A stretch of 52,446 bases of DNA, from assembly GCF_001442535.1 (NCBI RefSeq), contig NZ_CP013141.1, forward strand, positions 4,766,321 through 4,818,766. Reading direction: 5' to 3'. Shown here one piece after another: positions 44,582-52,446 of the stretch. Origin of the DNA: Lysobacter antibioticus (GTDB lineage: Bacteria; Pseudomonadota; Gammaproteobacteria; Xanthomonadales; Xanthomonadaceae). The notes beneath the pieces were generated by a model. It searched no databases, was not told the origin of the DNA, and was given only the letters and a program-made list of their open reading frames with translations. The stretch's first letter is position 1; every line of letters starts with the position of its first letter. Made by a program: the position numbers and the translations under genes.

Positions 44582-45156
44582 GGCGCTCCCTCCCCCTGGT
44601 TACTGGGACAACGGCGCTCGACGCTCCTTGCGGCCAACGGTCACCGGAGGCGGCCGGGGCACATCGCCGGGGGCACTTAGGGCCCGCATCTGACCGAAGA
44701 CGCGCAGGCCTTGCTGTTCGCGGCCATACAGCTCCTCGAAGTCGGACAAGAACTCAGGCGCGACCACCCGCGAATGTCGTTCGGTGCATCGCGGAATAGA
44801 CGGCGGTGGTCGCCTGAGTCCAGGCCAGTCCGATGCCGCGGACTGTAGATGAAGATAAAGACCCCGGACTTCGGCTGGGTCTTACTTTGTCGATTTCGAA
44901 GGTTGAAGTTGTATCTGTTGCGACGGAACACCTGATGCATGGGGCAGCCCATGTTGATCAAGATTCGAGGCGACCTGGAAGTGCGACTGCATGCGCTCTC
45001 TTAATGTGCTTTGCCCCGAATCAGCCGTCGCTACACGTCGAAGCGCAACTACGATTTGCGCTTATGTTCAGATACCGCCCTTCGGGCTACGAATAGCATT
45101 GACTCGGTCTTAGAAGCTGATAGATGCTGGCCGTGAGAGCGCCTACCGAGGGATTA
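44582..45156. other. Divergent region with gene remnants
   Basis: About 575 bp between the DUF1508 gene and the lipoprotein gene. It contains the MFS remnant at 44780-44866. A minus-strand frame ending at 44600 (VVAPEFLSDFEELYGREQQG followed by LRVFGQMRAL) may be the tail of another lost gene. The sequence near 44860-45150 is AT-richer and should hold promoters for both directions; no clear boxes were assigned. Confidence 0.45.
44780..44866 (-). pseudogene. Remnant of an MFS transporter gene
   Basis: On the minus strand one frame reads VRGIGLAWTQATTAVYSAMH, matching VRGIGLAWTTNPTTAAAYAA of the intact MFS protein encoded at 38668-40035 (DNA about 38890-38967). The preceding FIFI, matching MFMFV of the same protein, is in another frame, so a frameshift separates them. 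Similarity ends abruptly on both sides. This is a short relic of a second DHA2-type transporter. Confidence 0.7.
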
Positions 45157-45657
45157 ATGGACGTCAAGACCGTCGCAGCTGCAATAGCCCTTGCTGCCGT
45201 CACTTCTGGCTGCCAGTTTTCGGCAAGCACCTTGGTGAATCAGCACGCCACGCTGCCAACCGTTGATCGAATAGGCTCAGCGACTCAACCTAAATCAACC
45301 TCCGCCCCTGTCGATATAGAGAGCACGCTTGAATCGCTAAGTTATCTTGAAGCCAGAGCACTGCTACTCGAAGAAGGGTGGAGCCCGGTGGTTAGCAAGA
45401 CCTGCAACGAAGACGTCGTGGGAAGCTACGAACTACAATGCGTAGCCAAGAAGATCAGCTCATGGTGCCATCTCTGCGCCGAGCTTCCAGAACTTCAGAC
45501 ATGCACATCGAATGGCTTGTGTGCGATGCAATTCTCGCTTCCTGGCACTGCGAAGAAGATTTCGATTGCAACTTATGGCGACATCGAAACATGGCGGGCT
45601 TCTCCTGAGAAGACGGACCTCATGATTCAGGGAGCGAAACTGACAGAAGGGAACTGA
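45157..45657 (+). CDS. Lipoprotein, candidate immunity-type or envelope protein
   Basis: A 166-residue lipoprotein: DVKTVAAAIALAAVTSGC provides the signal and lipobox. The mature part has the order YLEARALLLEEGWSPVVSKT, LQCVAKKISSWCHLCAELPE and CTSNGLCAMQFSLPGTAKKI, with six or seven Cys residues. The pattern of GW.PV near the start and a C.G.G.C.F motif is common to small uncharacterised periplasmic proteins of Gammaproteobacteria. GAGGG precedes ATG 45157. It is followed at short distance by another lipoprotein gene and a lysozyme-like effector gene, so it may belong to an effector/immunity unit. Confidence 0.7.
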   Translation: MDVKTVAAAIALAAVTSGCQFSASTLVNQHATLPTVDRIGSATQPKSTSAPVDIESTLESLSYLEARALLLEEGWSPVVSKTCNEDVVGSYELQCVAKKISSWCHLCAELPELQTCTSNGLCAMQFSLPGTAKKISIATYGDIETWRASPEKTDLMIQGAKLTEGN

Positions 45658-45740
45658 CACGAGTGAAGATCATAGTGGCAGCCCCAGTTCCACAGTCGTC
45701 TTGAAATACGAATGCAACAAGCAGTAAACAGGGAAAGTTT

Positions 45741-45968
45741 ATGAGCGATATCCATCTCAATGGAGTACCTATCGACGAGTTGATCGCACGAGCGCGCGAT
45801 GCAGCGTTGGATCGTGATCTTGCCAACATTAACTGTTGCACATGCCGCGAACTCGGCCCTCTGCTGGGGGGGGGCGGGCTGCCAACCGCCCCTAAGTCCC
45901 AACCTAAGATAAGGCAGCCCGGGCCAACAGCCCCATCCCCCGCCTACACCCCTCAAGAGAATGAAGCG
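45741..45968 (+). other. Possible short peptide frame running into the next lipoprotein through a G9 tract
   Basis: ATG 45741 has a good ribosome site (AGGGAAAG) and begins MSDIHLNGVPIDELIARARD, continuing with DLANINCCTCRELGPLLGGG. A run of nine G (45866-45874) follows. In the given sequence the frame continues through a low-quality Pro-rich stretch into the lipoprotein start at 45969. With one G more the peptide would end about 5 residues after the tract, at TAA; with one less, about 12 residues after it. The protein-like part is therefore probably a separate small peptide gene, possibly phase-variable or affected by a sequencing error. Confidence 0.45.
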
Positions 45969-46784
45969 ATGAACTTCAGAAAAGTGGCAGCGACTGTTGG
46001 GCTTGCTGCATTGGGCGCCGTAGCGTGCCAAGGAGAAACGACAGCGACCTCAAAAGAACCTGAAGCACGAGAGCAGTTTACCAAACAGCTCGTAGCCGAG
46101 AGTCGCAGCAAGCAGATAAGCCCCACAAATGTGGAGCAAGCAATTCGGTCGACGATGAGCGAGCAATACGGTGATTCCTTCGACTCTGGACTGGGTTGCT
46201 GGCGATATGCCTTGGAAGCGAACGGTGAGCGCTATGAGTACTGCATGGCGCCTCGCGGGCACCAACTCGTGGAAACCAGCCAAGGCCAAATGCTTTACTT
46301 CTTTGCGTCAAATCGCTCCGACATTAAGGACGATCCCAAATACCTTTACTCGTTGCCCGACTCCGGGGTCATGGGCGCCTTCGCGCTAAGGTTGAACTCT
46401 TCGTCCGCATGGACTTTGACGGCCGCGACCAAGGACCTGGATTTCGGCTCGATCGGCAACTGCGGTTGCGAATCCGCCAAGCTTGTGAAGCTAGGCCGGG
46501 AGTACTACGGCTGGATGTTTGTCAGCGGCGGCGTTTGGCAAGGGATCGCTTCACTGTCCCACAACCTGGTAGCTCCGCACAGGAAGGAGTTCGTCGACCT
46601 GAGCGAAATACCCATGCAAACCGAGAGCGATCAGGACTCGGAGTACAGGATCGAGATCGACGACTCTTCGGTCGATGAAGATCACTATCCGGTGATCGTG
46701 ACCAAAGTTAGGCCGGGTGGCGATTCCGAGCGCACGAAAGTAGCCTTCGACCGCACCCGCTGGCGCTACTCGCTGCCTAAGTAG
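45969..46784 (+). CDS. Lipoprotein, candidate immunity protein for the downstream lysozyme-like effector
   Basis: From ATG 45969 the product is a 271-residue lipoprotein (FRKVAATVGLAALGAVAC, lipobox). The mature part includes NVEQAIRSTMSEQYGDSFDS, GCWRYALEANGERYEYCMAP, FALRLNSSSAWTLTAATKDL and a C-terminal EYRIEIDDSSVDEDHYPVIV. No family is recognised. The frame also reaches an upstream ATG at 45741, but a lipoprotein signal cannot lie 76 residues inside, so the later start is preferred despite a weaker ribosome site. It ends 39 bp before the peptidoglycan-hydrolase-like gene. Periplasmic lipoproteins directly upstream of T4SS lysozyme effectors commonly protect the producer; that role is inferred here from position only. 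Confidence 0.68.
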   Translation: MNFRKVAATVGLAALGAVACQGETTATSKEPEAREQFTKQLVAESRSKQISPTNVEQAIRSTMSEQYGDSFDSGLGCWRYALEANGERYEYCMAPRGHQLVETSQGQMLYFFASNRSDIKDDPKYLYSLPDSGVMGAFALRLNSSSAWTLTAATKDLDFGSIGNCGCESAKLVKLGREYYGWMFVSGGVWQGIASLSHNLVAPHRKEFVDLSEIPMQTESDQDSEYRIEIDDSSVDEDHYPVIVTKVRPGGDSERTKVAFDRTRWRYSLPK

Positions 46785-46823
46785 AGCACCTGGAGCTGGC
46801 GATCATTTTCATAAGGACTTGAG

Positions 46824-48716
46824 ATGAGTCGGGAAGAAAACTGGGAACAGAACAAAGGACTCTTGGCTCAAGCGGCCACTGAGGCAGGTATTGACCCGGG
46901 CATAATGGCCCGGATCGCTGGATTTGAATCCGGATTCCGGACTGACGCACGGCCAGTTCATCGCAGGCCAGAACTGAACACGGTGCGGCAGTTCGATGGC
47001 GTTATGGCGATGTCCACTGGGTACGGCCTTGGTCAGTTCCTGGACGGCACCTGGAAGGAAATGATCAATGCGTACGGTGAAAAGTATGGTGTCGCCGACG
47101 CATCCAGAATGACGGACGCACAGACGAACGATCCGATATTACGGACCGATCCTGCCATCCAAGCCGCAATGCTCGCTGAGTTCACTCGAGAGAACATCGA
47201 TAAGGGCGCCGCGTTAGGTGGGACCGACGCCGACGCAAATGTCTATGCTTTCCATAATCTTGGAGCAGGTGATGCAAAACGGTTCTTGAGGGCACTCGCT
47301 GAGAATCCTAGCCAGCCCGTCGACGGGATATTGTCCGGCCGTGTAATCAGGGGGAACCCTTCGCTTTATGGAGATGGCAGCCGAACCGTTGGCGAGGCCT
47401 ATGGCATCATGGGCGGGTTGATGCGCCAGTACGAAGAATATGCGGTCGAGGCTGTTCAGATGACGACCGCGTTCAGAGGCGTGCCGTATGCCAATCCAGA
47501 GCACCGACCTCTGAATGCAGGTAGCAAGGGGCACTCAGTCAAGTCCTTGCAACAGGACTTGAATGCCATTGGTGCGACGGACGGTCGTGGTGGGCCGCTA
47601 GTTGCGGACGGCGCCTATGGCCACAACACCAGAGAAGCCGTTGGGAGATTTCAGCAACAGAACAATCTATCCGTGACGGGTAATGCGGACAGTGCAACAC
47701 TCGCGGCTATCAGCGCCCAGGCTTCGGCGGTGCGGTCGTCGCCGAATATCCAAGACGTTGCACGGAAATTTCAACCTGCGGGCTTCCGCCAAGACTGGCT
47801 GCAGACCGACGAGAGCGGGCTGCCGAACTATCTGTACGCCGCCGCCGAGAAGCCCCGGCGCGACGATCCCCAACAGACCCGAGGCGCCCTAGCGGACGGT
47901 GCGCTGAAGATAGGCGAACGGGGTCCGGAGGTCACGAAGCTGCAGGAAAGCCTGATCCAGCTCGGCATCAACGATCACGTCAAACAGCCCGTCAAGGCAG
48001 ACGGTGTATTCGGTCCCGACACGCAGCGGGCGGTGCAAGCCTTCCAGCTCTGGCACGGCATCGATCAGGTCAATGGCATAGCCGATCGCCAGACGATGGC
48101 TGCCATCAACACGCAGGCCGGTTTGGCGATCATCCAGCGGTCGGCCGATCAGGTGCACGGCGTGCCTGCGCGAGACTTCGTCGCCAACGTCGGTATCGCC
48201 GCGCGTATCGATCCGGAGGCGGCAGCCAATCCGCGCGACGTCGGCTATACGCCCGCCAGCGTTGTCGCGCCGGCTCCGGTGCAGCCCGCGCCGCTGACTC
48301 CCAAGGCAGAGCCCGTTGCGCCCGCGGTGGGGCCGACGACCGCGCCCGGCAGGTCCGAACCCACGGTCGACGCTGTTCGGTTGTCGCCGAGCGATCAAGC
48401 GATGTTCGCGAAGATACGCGGAAAGGTATCGACCGACATACCGGACGAAACAGTCGCAGCGGCGATGCTCGCGGCCAAGCGCAACGGCATACCCGACGCG
48501 GAGAGCATAGGACCGGTCGGCGTCGCCAATGGCACGCTTTGGGTAAGCGCACACACCCCGGGCTTTCATACCGGCGTCTCAGTCACCGCCCCCGCCCCAC
48601 CCATGCAAGATACTCTGCGCGAAACGCAGTCTTTCAATCAGCAGCGCGATCAACAATTGTCGCAAGAGGCTGCGCAGCGCGGGCAGGACGATCCGAATCG
48701 CGGTCCGAGGATGTAG
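46824..48716 (+). CDS. Lysozyme-like, double peptidoglycan-binding candidate T4SS effector
   Basis: A 630-residue protein without signal peptide. Residues 10-200 form a lysozyme/SLT-like domain: IDPGIMARIAGFESGFRTDA with catalytic Glu35, GYGLGQFLDGTWKEM, and YAFHNLGAGDAKRFL. Two PG_binding_1 domains follow: about 233-298 (GHSVKSLQQDLNAIG, DGAYGHNTREAVGRFQQQN) and 363-430 (GPEVTKLQESLIQLGI, DGVFGPDTQRAVQAFQ). After a Pro-rich linker, residues 515-630 (MFAKIRGKVSTDIPDETVAA, AMLAAKRNGIPD, LWVSAHTPGFHTGV, PPMQDTLRETQSFNQQRDQQ) resemble the Gln-rich end and fold order of XVIPCD signals of Xanthomonas-type T4SS effectors. I infer delivery into competitor periplasm and cell-wall cleavage. AAGGACTTGAG precedes ATG 46824. 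The lipoprotein gene just upstream may give immunity. T4SS genes are not in the window. Confidence 0.8.
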   Translation: MSREENWEQNKGLLAQAATEAGIDPGIMARIAGFESGFRTDARPVHRRPELNTVRQFDGVMAMSTGYGLGQFLDGTWKEMINAYGEKYGVADASRMTDAQTNDPILRTDPAIQAAMLAEFTRENIDKGAALGGTDADANVYAFHNLGAGDAKRFLRALAENPSQPVDGILSGRVIRGNPSLYGDGSRTVGEAYGIMGGLMRQYEEYAVEAVQMTTAFRGVPYANPEHRPLNAGSKGHSVKSLQQDLNAIGATDGRGGPLVADGAYGHNTREAVGRFQQQNNLSVTGNADSATLAAISAQASAVRSSPNIQDVARKFQPAGFRQDWLQTDESGLPNYLYAAAEKPRRDDPQQTRGALADGALKIGERGPEVTKLQESLIQLGINDHVKQPVKADGVFGPDTQRAVQAFQLWHGIDQVNGIADRQTMAAINTQAGLAIIQRSADQVHGVPARDFVANVGIAARIDPEAAANPRDVGYTPASVVAPAPVQPAPLTPKAEPVAPAVGPTTAPGRSEPTVDAVRLSPSDQAMFAKIRGKVSTDIPDETVAAAMLAAKRNGIPDAESIGPVGVANGTLWVSAHTPGFHTGVSVTAPAPPMQDTLRETQSFNQQRDQQLSQEAAQRGQDDPNRGPRM

Positions 48717-49117
48717 TTAGATCAACCTCACGCACAACCAGGCCACGACACCGCGCCTCATGGCGACGATAGGCCTTCGACACACCTGGCCGCCGCAACC
48801 GCAATTGAGACGGCCAGGAACAGCGCGGTTTCCATGAAGGCGTCGGGGGTCTGCAGGTCCCGCAGAAGAGTTCGCGGTCGGGCGTTCCATTAGAGACGAG
48901 CGTCCAGCGCGAGCCGCAACCGCGCCAAAACATCTGCGGCCAAAACTGTTCGACCTCGGGCAACGGGCCGGGCTCGTTTTCCGGGAGACCTCTGGTTATG
49001 GCTGGCGTGAGTTTACGGGGAGGCGACACAAAAAATCGGCGCCCACCAAGGGCGCCGAGTTGGGATGAGTTGGAGGGCAGGCAAAACGTCGCCCGCCCCC
49101 GGCTTTTTCGCTGCCGA
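48717..49117. other. Intergenic region between convergent effector and chitinase genes
   Basis: About 400 bp. Apart from the chitinase terminator at 49028-49057 I see no supported feature. A minus-strand frame of 131 codons (48634-49029) runs into the effector gene and has no recognisable similarity. Confidence 0.45.
49028..49057 (-). terminator. Rho-independent terminator of the chitinase gene
   Basis: On the minus strand CGGCGCCC and GGGCGCCG form a perfect 8-bp stem around TTGGT, followed by ATTTTTTG. It lies 60 bp after the chitinase stop codon. Confidence 0.85.
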
Positions 49118-50911
49118 TCAGGGCAAGGTGTTCAAGGTCGCCCGCACCGGCCTTGAGAAGTTGAAACCATCGTGCCGGTCCCAATTGACCGACCAGGTCA
49201 TGACGCCGCGGAAGCTGGGATAGGCCTGCTGGGGCCGGATGGTTCCGCAACTCTGCAGCCGCGTCAGGCAGTTCAGGGCATTGGCGATCGTGGCCGACGA
49301 TGCCTGTCCGCTGTTGGCCGAGGACGGGCCCGAGGGCAGCCCGAGCGCCACCTGTTCCGGCCGCAGGCCGTTGAAGACGATGCCGGTGTTGTTGTTGGTC
49401 CTGAACCCCTCGATCAGCATCAGGCTGGCGCCGACCAGCATGTCGACCGATCCCTCGGGCAAGCCGTTCTGGCTGTACGGCGAATACAGCGCGCCGTTGT
49501 TGTAGTACTGCACGTGGATCAAGTCCAGCTCCTGGCGCAGTCCGTCGATGATCGGCAGATAGGCGCCCCAGATACCGCTGTACGCGACAAACCCGCCCTG
49601 GACATACGGGTGCTCGGGCGCCATCGACAGGTAGAACGACGGACCGATGCGCGTATTGAGCTGCTTGACCGCCGTGACCAGGTTGGTCTGCACGGCCGCC
49701 CCGTGGTAGACGCCCGCGCCGCTTTCCAGGTCGATGTCCACGCCGTCGAAACCGTAGTAGCGGATCAGGTCCTCCATGCTGTTGACGAAGTTCGCGACCT
49801 GGGTCGCGTTGTTCAGGGTCACCGTGCCGTTCTGGCCGCCCAGCGACAGTACGACCTTCTTGCCACGCGCACGCGCCGCGGCCACGTCGGCCCTGAACTG
49901 CGCTTCCGTTCCGGCGCCCGGATCGACCGTGAAGCTGACGGCGCCGTTACCCGCATCGTCGCCGAAGGCCACCACGATGACGTCGAAGTCGTTGGAGACC
50001 TGGCTGATCGGGATGGTCGGTCCGGAGGGATTGGTGAAGTTGTGCCAGTACCCCACCAGCGCATGGCGCGGCAAGGTGTTGTCACCGCCGGCGCTGGTGG
50101 TCGCGCTGATCTGCGTGCCTTGCGCCGAGGCGTTGCCGGCGTTGTCGCGGGCGCGCACGCGGAAGGTGTAGGCCGTGGACGCGGCCAGGCCGGTGTTGCT
50201 GAAGGACGTACCGGCAGGCGAGCCGACCAGCGCGCCATTGCGGTAGACGTCGTAGCCGGCGATGCCGCTGCCGCCTGCGTTGTCGGTGGAGGCGTTCCAG
50301 CTCAGGTTGACGCTCGACGAAGTTACCGACGTCGCGACCAGTCCGGCCGGCACGCTGGGTGCGGTGGTGTCGGGCGTGCCGGTGTTAACGGTGATGTTGG
50401 CCGTTGCGGAAGTAGTGGCGGCGCCCTCGTTGTCGGTGGCGACCGCAGTGATCGCGTAACTGCCTGCGGCCGCATTGGTCCAGGCCGCGCTGTAGGGGGG
50501 CGTGGCATCGATGCCCAGCGAGGTGCCGCCACGGAAGAACTGCACCTGGGCGACGGTGCCGTTGGCATCGGCTGCATTCGCCGTAGCGGTGATGGTGGCG
50601 CCTGCAGTGAAGCTCGCGCCGTTCGCCGGTGCGGTCAACGTGACCGTTGGCGGCTGGTTGCCGCCCGCGCTGCAGGCACCCAGATCCTGGTAGTAGCCGC
50701 AGCTGGGGCAGTGCGTGGGCGGTGTATTCCAGATCGACATAGTCGCCTGGTACAGCCGCCCCTGATAGACGAGCTTGCTGCCCGCGTTATAGATGGTGGC
50801 CGCGTTCCATTCGGCGATCCCCGTGCAACTGACGCTCTGCGCGTGCGCTGGCGACAGCGAGGCCGCCAGCCAAACGCCGGACAGCAAGATTCCTGCCAAT
50901 CTGATGCTCAT
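49118..50911 (-). CDS. Secreted GH18 chitinase with CBM5/12, Ig-like and FN3 domains
   Basis: The 597-residue precursor has a signal peptide (AGILLSGVWLAASLSPAHAQ). A CBM5/12 chitin-binding module follows at about 28-85 (EWNAATIYNAGSKLVYQGRL, YYQDLGAC), then a bacterial Ig-like domain (PPTVTLTAPANGASFTAGA), an fibronectin type III domain (APSVPAGLVATSVTSSSVNL, NLSWNAS) and a GH18 catalytic domain from about residue 285. The active site is D389-GVDIDLE396 in YYGFDGVDIDLESG, with the DxxDxDxE signature intact. Other conserved elements are HALVGYWHNF at the barrel start and GVMTWSVNWDRHDGFNFSR at its end. It cleaves chitin outside the cell. GGAGAACACACCTA precedes ATG 50911. Confidence 0.95.
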   Translation of the reverse strand: MSIRLAGILLSGVWLAASLSPAHAQSVSCTGIAEWNAATIYNAGSKLVYQGRLYQATMSIWNTPPTHCPSCGYYQDLGACSAGGNQPPTVTLTAPANGASFTAGATITATANAADANGTVAQVQFFRGGTSLGIDATPPYSAAWTNAAAGSYAITAVATDNEGAATTSATANITVNTGTPDTTAPSVPAGLVATSVTSSSVNLSWNASTDNAGGSGIAGYDVYRNGALVGSPAGTSFSNTGLAASTAYTFRVRARDNAGNASAQGTQISATTSAGGDNTLPRHALVGYWHNFTNPSGPTIPISQVSNDFDVIVVAFGDDAGNGAVSFTVDPGAGTEAQFRADVAAARARGKKVVLSLGGQNGTVTLNNATQVANFVNSMEDLIRYYGFDGVDIDLESGAGVYHGAAVQTNLVTAVKQLNTRIGPSFYLSMAPEHPYVQGGFVAYSGIWGAYLPIIDGLRQELDLIHVQYYNNGALYSPYSQNGLPEGSVDMLVGASLMLIEGFRTNNNTGIVFNGLRPEQVALGLPSGPSSANSGQASSATIANALNCLTRLQSCGTIRPQQAYPSFRGVMTWSVNWDRHDGFNFSRPVRATLNTLP

Positions 50912-51600
50912 TAGGTGTGTTCTCCAGGTACCTGGTGGATAGGGAAGGAGGCGGGCGCGACGCGCCGACCTTTCAAGCCACGCGGCAAACCTGCTGCGCG
51001 CGGCTCTTCCCCCCAGAGAACAATGACAACGGTCGTGCGGTCAGTTGCTGACCGCGCAGTGCGCTGCATGCATGTGCAGCGCTATCGGACGCCGCCGACT
51101 GTGGTGGGCGGCGCCCCGCATGTCAAGCAGCCCCATTCCGATTAATGCGGTGCCCGTCACACCGCGAAACAGGCTGCCGTGCCGCGATGTGCGCACGCGC
51201 CTGAGCATGCTCGATCGGCATGACCTGAAGCGCCGGCACCGCATCGAGCGCAAGGCGACGTTGCGCGAGGCGGGTGCATCATGCGGGAAGCGTCCATCGA
51301 TACCGACGCTATTGAATATCGAAGGGTCACAGGCGGCTCGATGGGCGTCGAGATGCGTGGCTTTAGCCGCCCATCAAGCAGATGCATAACGATCGTCGAA
51401 TGAGTCCCTCTGGCACGACCACTGCCTTAATTCGCTTCGCAGTCCACCTGCGCCCGCAACTCGACAGGCAGATTCAATCCTGAGCACAACGATGGGGCCA
51501 GGCTGAGCCCCCCCCTGCTTTCCGCGGCTTGGGCTCGAGGGCACCGCGCGACCGCCACGCATCGCCCGGAAGCGAGAACGCTTCCGGGCCCTCGCCTTGC
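50912..51600. other. Intergenic region upstream of the chitinase gene
   Basis: About 690 bp without a convincing gene. Two perfect hairpins lie close together at 51037-51055 and 51061-51082. The remaining sequence shows nothing that I can name, and no promoter boxes were assigned. Confidence 0.45.
51037..51082. repeat. Two adjacent perfect inverted repeats
   Basis: GCGGTCAG-TTG-CTGACCGC (51037-51055) is followed after a few bases by GCGCTGCA-TGCATG-TGCAGCGC. Both have 8-bp perfect arms. Neither has a T-run. They could be protein-binding sites or RNA hairpins upstream of the chitinase gene or at the end of an unseen transcript. Confidence 0.5.
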
Positions 51601-52446
51601 TTAATAGGTTAGATATTCCAGACGTTTCACGCCCAATTTCGTAGGGGATTCGTTCCGCTCGTCGGCACTGAAGCCTTTCCCACTCATGGTGTCCAGGTTG
51701 ATCAGGAAGCTGAAGATACTCGGACCCGGACCGGTCTCTCCGTTGTCCCTGGGGTATTGCGCGTTGCCGTGGCAACCCATGCATCCACCCATCACCACCT
51801 TATCGACATTCTTAGGGAACCCCGCCTTCCCATTCACGCGCAGGATACTTGGTAGCCCGCGCTCGGCAACCAGGGTGAATTCCTTCTTGTCGGGGTGGGG
51901 ATCCATGACTCCGCCCTTGAACAACTGGATACCAGGCTGGCTGCTCTCGACCACGATATTCGCCAGGTAATAGTCCTGGGTAAGCGGATCAGGCGTCTTC
52001 GGCGTTATGGAGCTGTCCTCGTTCGTGGGCAACACCTGGATCCCTACGAGACGATAGTATTGCCACACCGATTTCTCGAACCCGGGCGCTTTGGCCATGG
52101 CTTTCTGGACTTCATTGTTGACGTCAAAGACAGCGCTTGTCCCTACCGGTGGATTCTTCACCTTGATCGGACCCGAAAACCCGTGAGGCACGGTGAATTT
52201 GCCGGGAATGACATCGTAGCCGTTCGCACTATTTATCTCGCCCGCCAAGGGCAGCGCGACCAGGGTACGGCTGGATCCGGTATTGAGGATGGCCGACGGC
52301 CGCGTCCCTGGCGGTACCGAGGCATCGTATTGCATTTGGTCATAGAGGTTGACGACATACAACCCGGTGTCTTTGCTGTCTGGCGTGGTCAGGCTGTCCA
52401 CCTGTTCGAAGGTGGTGTAGACGAACGCCGGGTAGTTCTCCATCTT
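51601..52446 (-). CDS. CxxCH-containing cytochrome-c-like protein, 5' part outside the window
   Basis: The minus-strand frame runs from the window edge to the stop at 51601 (TAA), at least 280 residues. It is the C-terminal part of a larger protein: visible motifs are NYPAFVYTTFEQVDSL near the edge, VWQYYRLVGIQVLPT, DYYLANIVVESSQPGIQLF and a haem-attachment-like VMGGCMGCHGNAQYP (CxxCH) about 50 residues before the end. Proteins of this type in Proteobacteria are periplasmic and may carry one or more c-type haems. An ATG at 52443 is present but is unlikely to be the true start, because conserved sequence already begins there. Function not known. Confidence 0.65.
   Translation of the reverse strand, partial: KMENYPAFVYTTFEQVDSLTTPDSKDTGLYVVNLYDQMQYDASVPPGTRPSAILNTGSSRTLVALPLAGEINSANGYDVIPGKFTVPHGFSGPIKVKNPPVGTSAVFDVNNEVQKAMAKAPGFEKSVWQYYRLVGIQVLPTNEDSSITPKTPDPLTQDYYLANIVVESSQPGIQLFKGGVMDPHPDKKEFTLVAERGLPSILRVNGKAGFPKNVDKVVMGGCMGCHGNAQYPRDNGETGPGPSIFSFLINLDTMSGKGFSADERNESPTKLGVKRLEYLTY

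Noticed and set aside
49172..50914. 580-codon plus-strand frame
   Set aside because: Antisense to the GH18 chitinase gene with its intact DxxDxDxE motif.

Overview
The window is about 52 kb of high-GC chromosomal DNA. It most likely comes from a Lysobacter-like member of the Xanthomonadaceae. The reasons are the set of secreted degradative enzymes (M9 collagenase-like protease, subtilisin with PKD and P domains, GH18 chitinase with a chitin-binding module), two proteins with C-terminal regions resembling the signal of Xanthomonas-type T4SS effectors, and an integron cassette array whose attC sites resemble those of Xanthomonas. This placement is inference. No rRNA, tRNA or CRISPR array was seen.

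Layout. 1-9855 (minus): an operon of a giant DUF11/prealbumin-repeat protein with OmpA-type C-terminal domains, followed by a large outer-membrane barrel cut by the window edge. 10713-13109: a MepB-family gene and, divergently, a candidate T4SS effector with an ADP-ribosyltransferase-like N-terminus. 13651-17802: collagenase-like protease, a small membrane-anchored protein and a lipoprotein. 17877-20424: an O-methyltransferase/SDR operon divergent from a TetR regulator, with a clear palindrome between them. 20554-24697: WG-repeat lipoprotein, small secreted protein, a Cry34/Gpp34-like aegerolysin and an alpha/beta hydrolase. 24876-26087: a PuuD-type urate hydroxylase-like membrane cytochrome. 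26774-28996: subtilisin.

29274-36550 holds a minus-strand integron cassette array with nine recognisable attC sites and one partial site, but no integrase in the window. It carries small membrane proteins and lipoproteins, including a duplicated cassette with one frameshifted copy. It is interrupted at 31638-34775 by four ordinary genes (unknown 273-residue protein, LysR, lipocalin-like protein, CHMI-type isomerase). An H-NS-type gene lies just beyond it at 37027.

37626-44581 (minus) is the most unusual block. It holds two Rieske oxygenases, two PuuD-like membrane proteins (one lacking the cytochrome c domain) and an MFS exporter, several with overlapping reading frames. Two small genes and the remnant of a second MFS gene sit upstream. 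No dedicated Rieske reductase and no downstream urate-pathway enzymes are present. I infer a specialised oxidative pathway on a purine-like or other heterocyclic substrate with export of the product. A third PuuD-like gene lies 14 kb away.

45157-48716 looks like an antibacterial effector locus: two lipoproteins (candidate immunity proteins) precede a lysozyme-like, twin peptidoglycan-binding protein with a T4SS-signal-like tail. 49118-50911 is a GH18 chitinase with a good terminator. The window ends inside a CxxCH-containing secreted-type protein.
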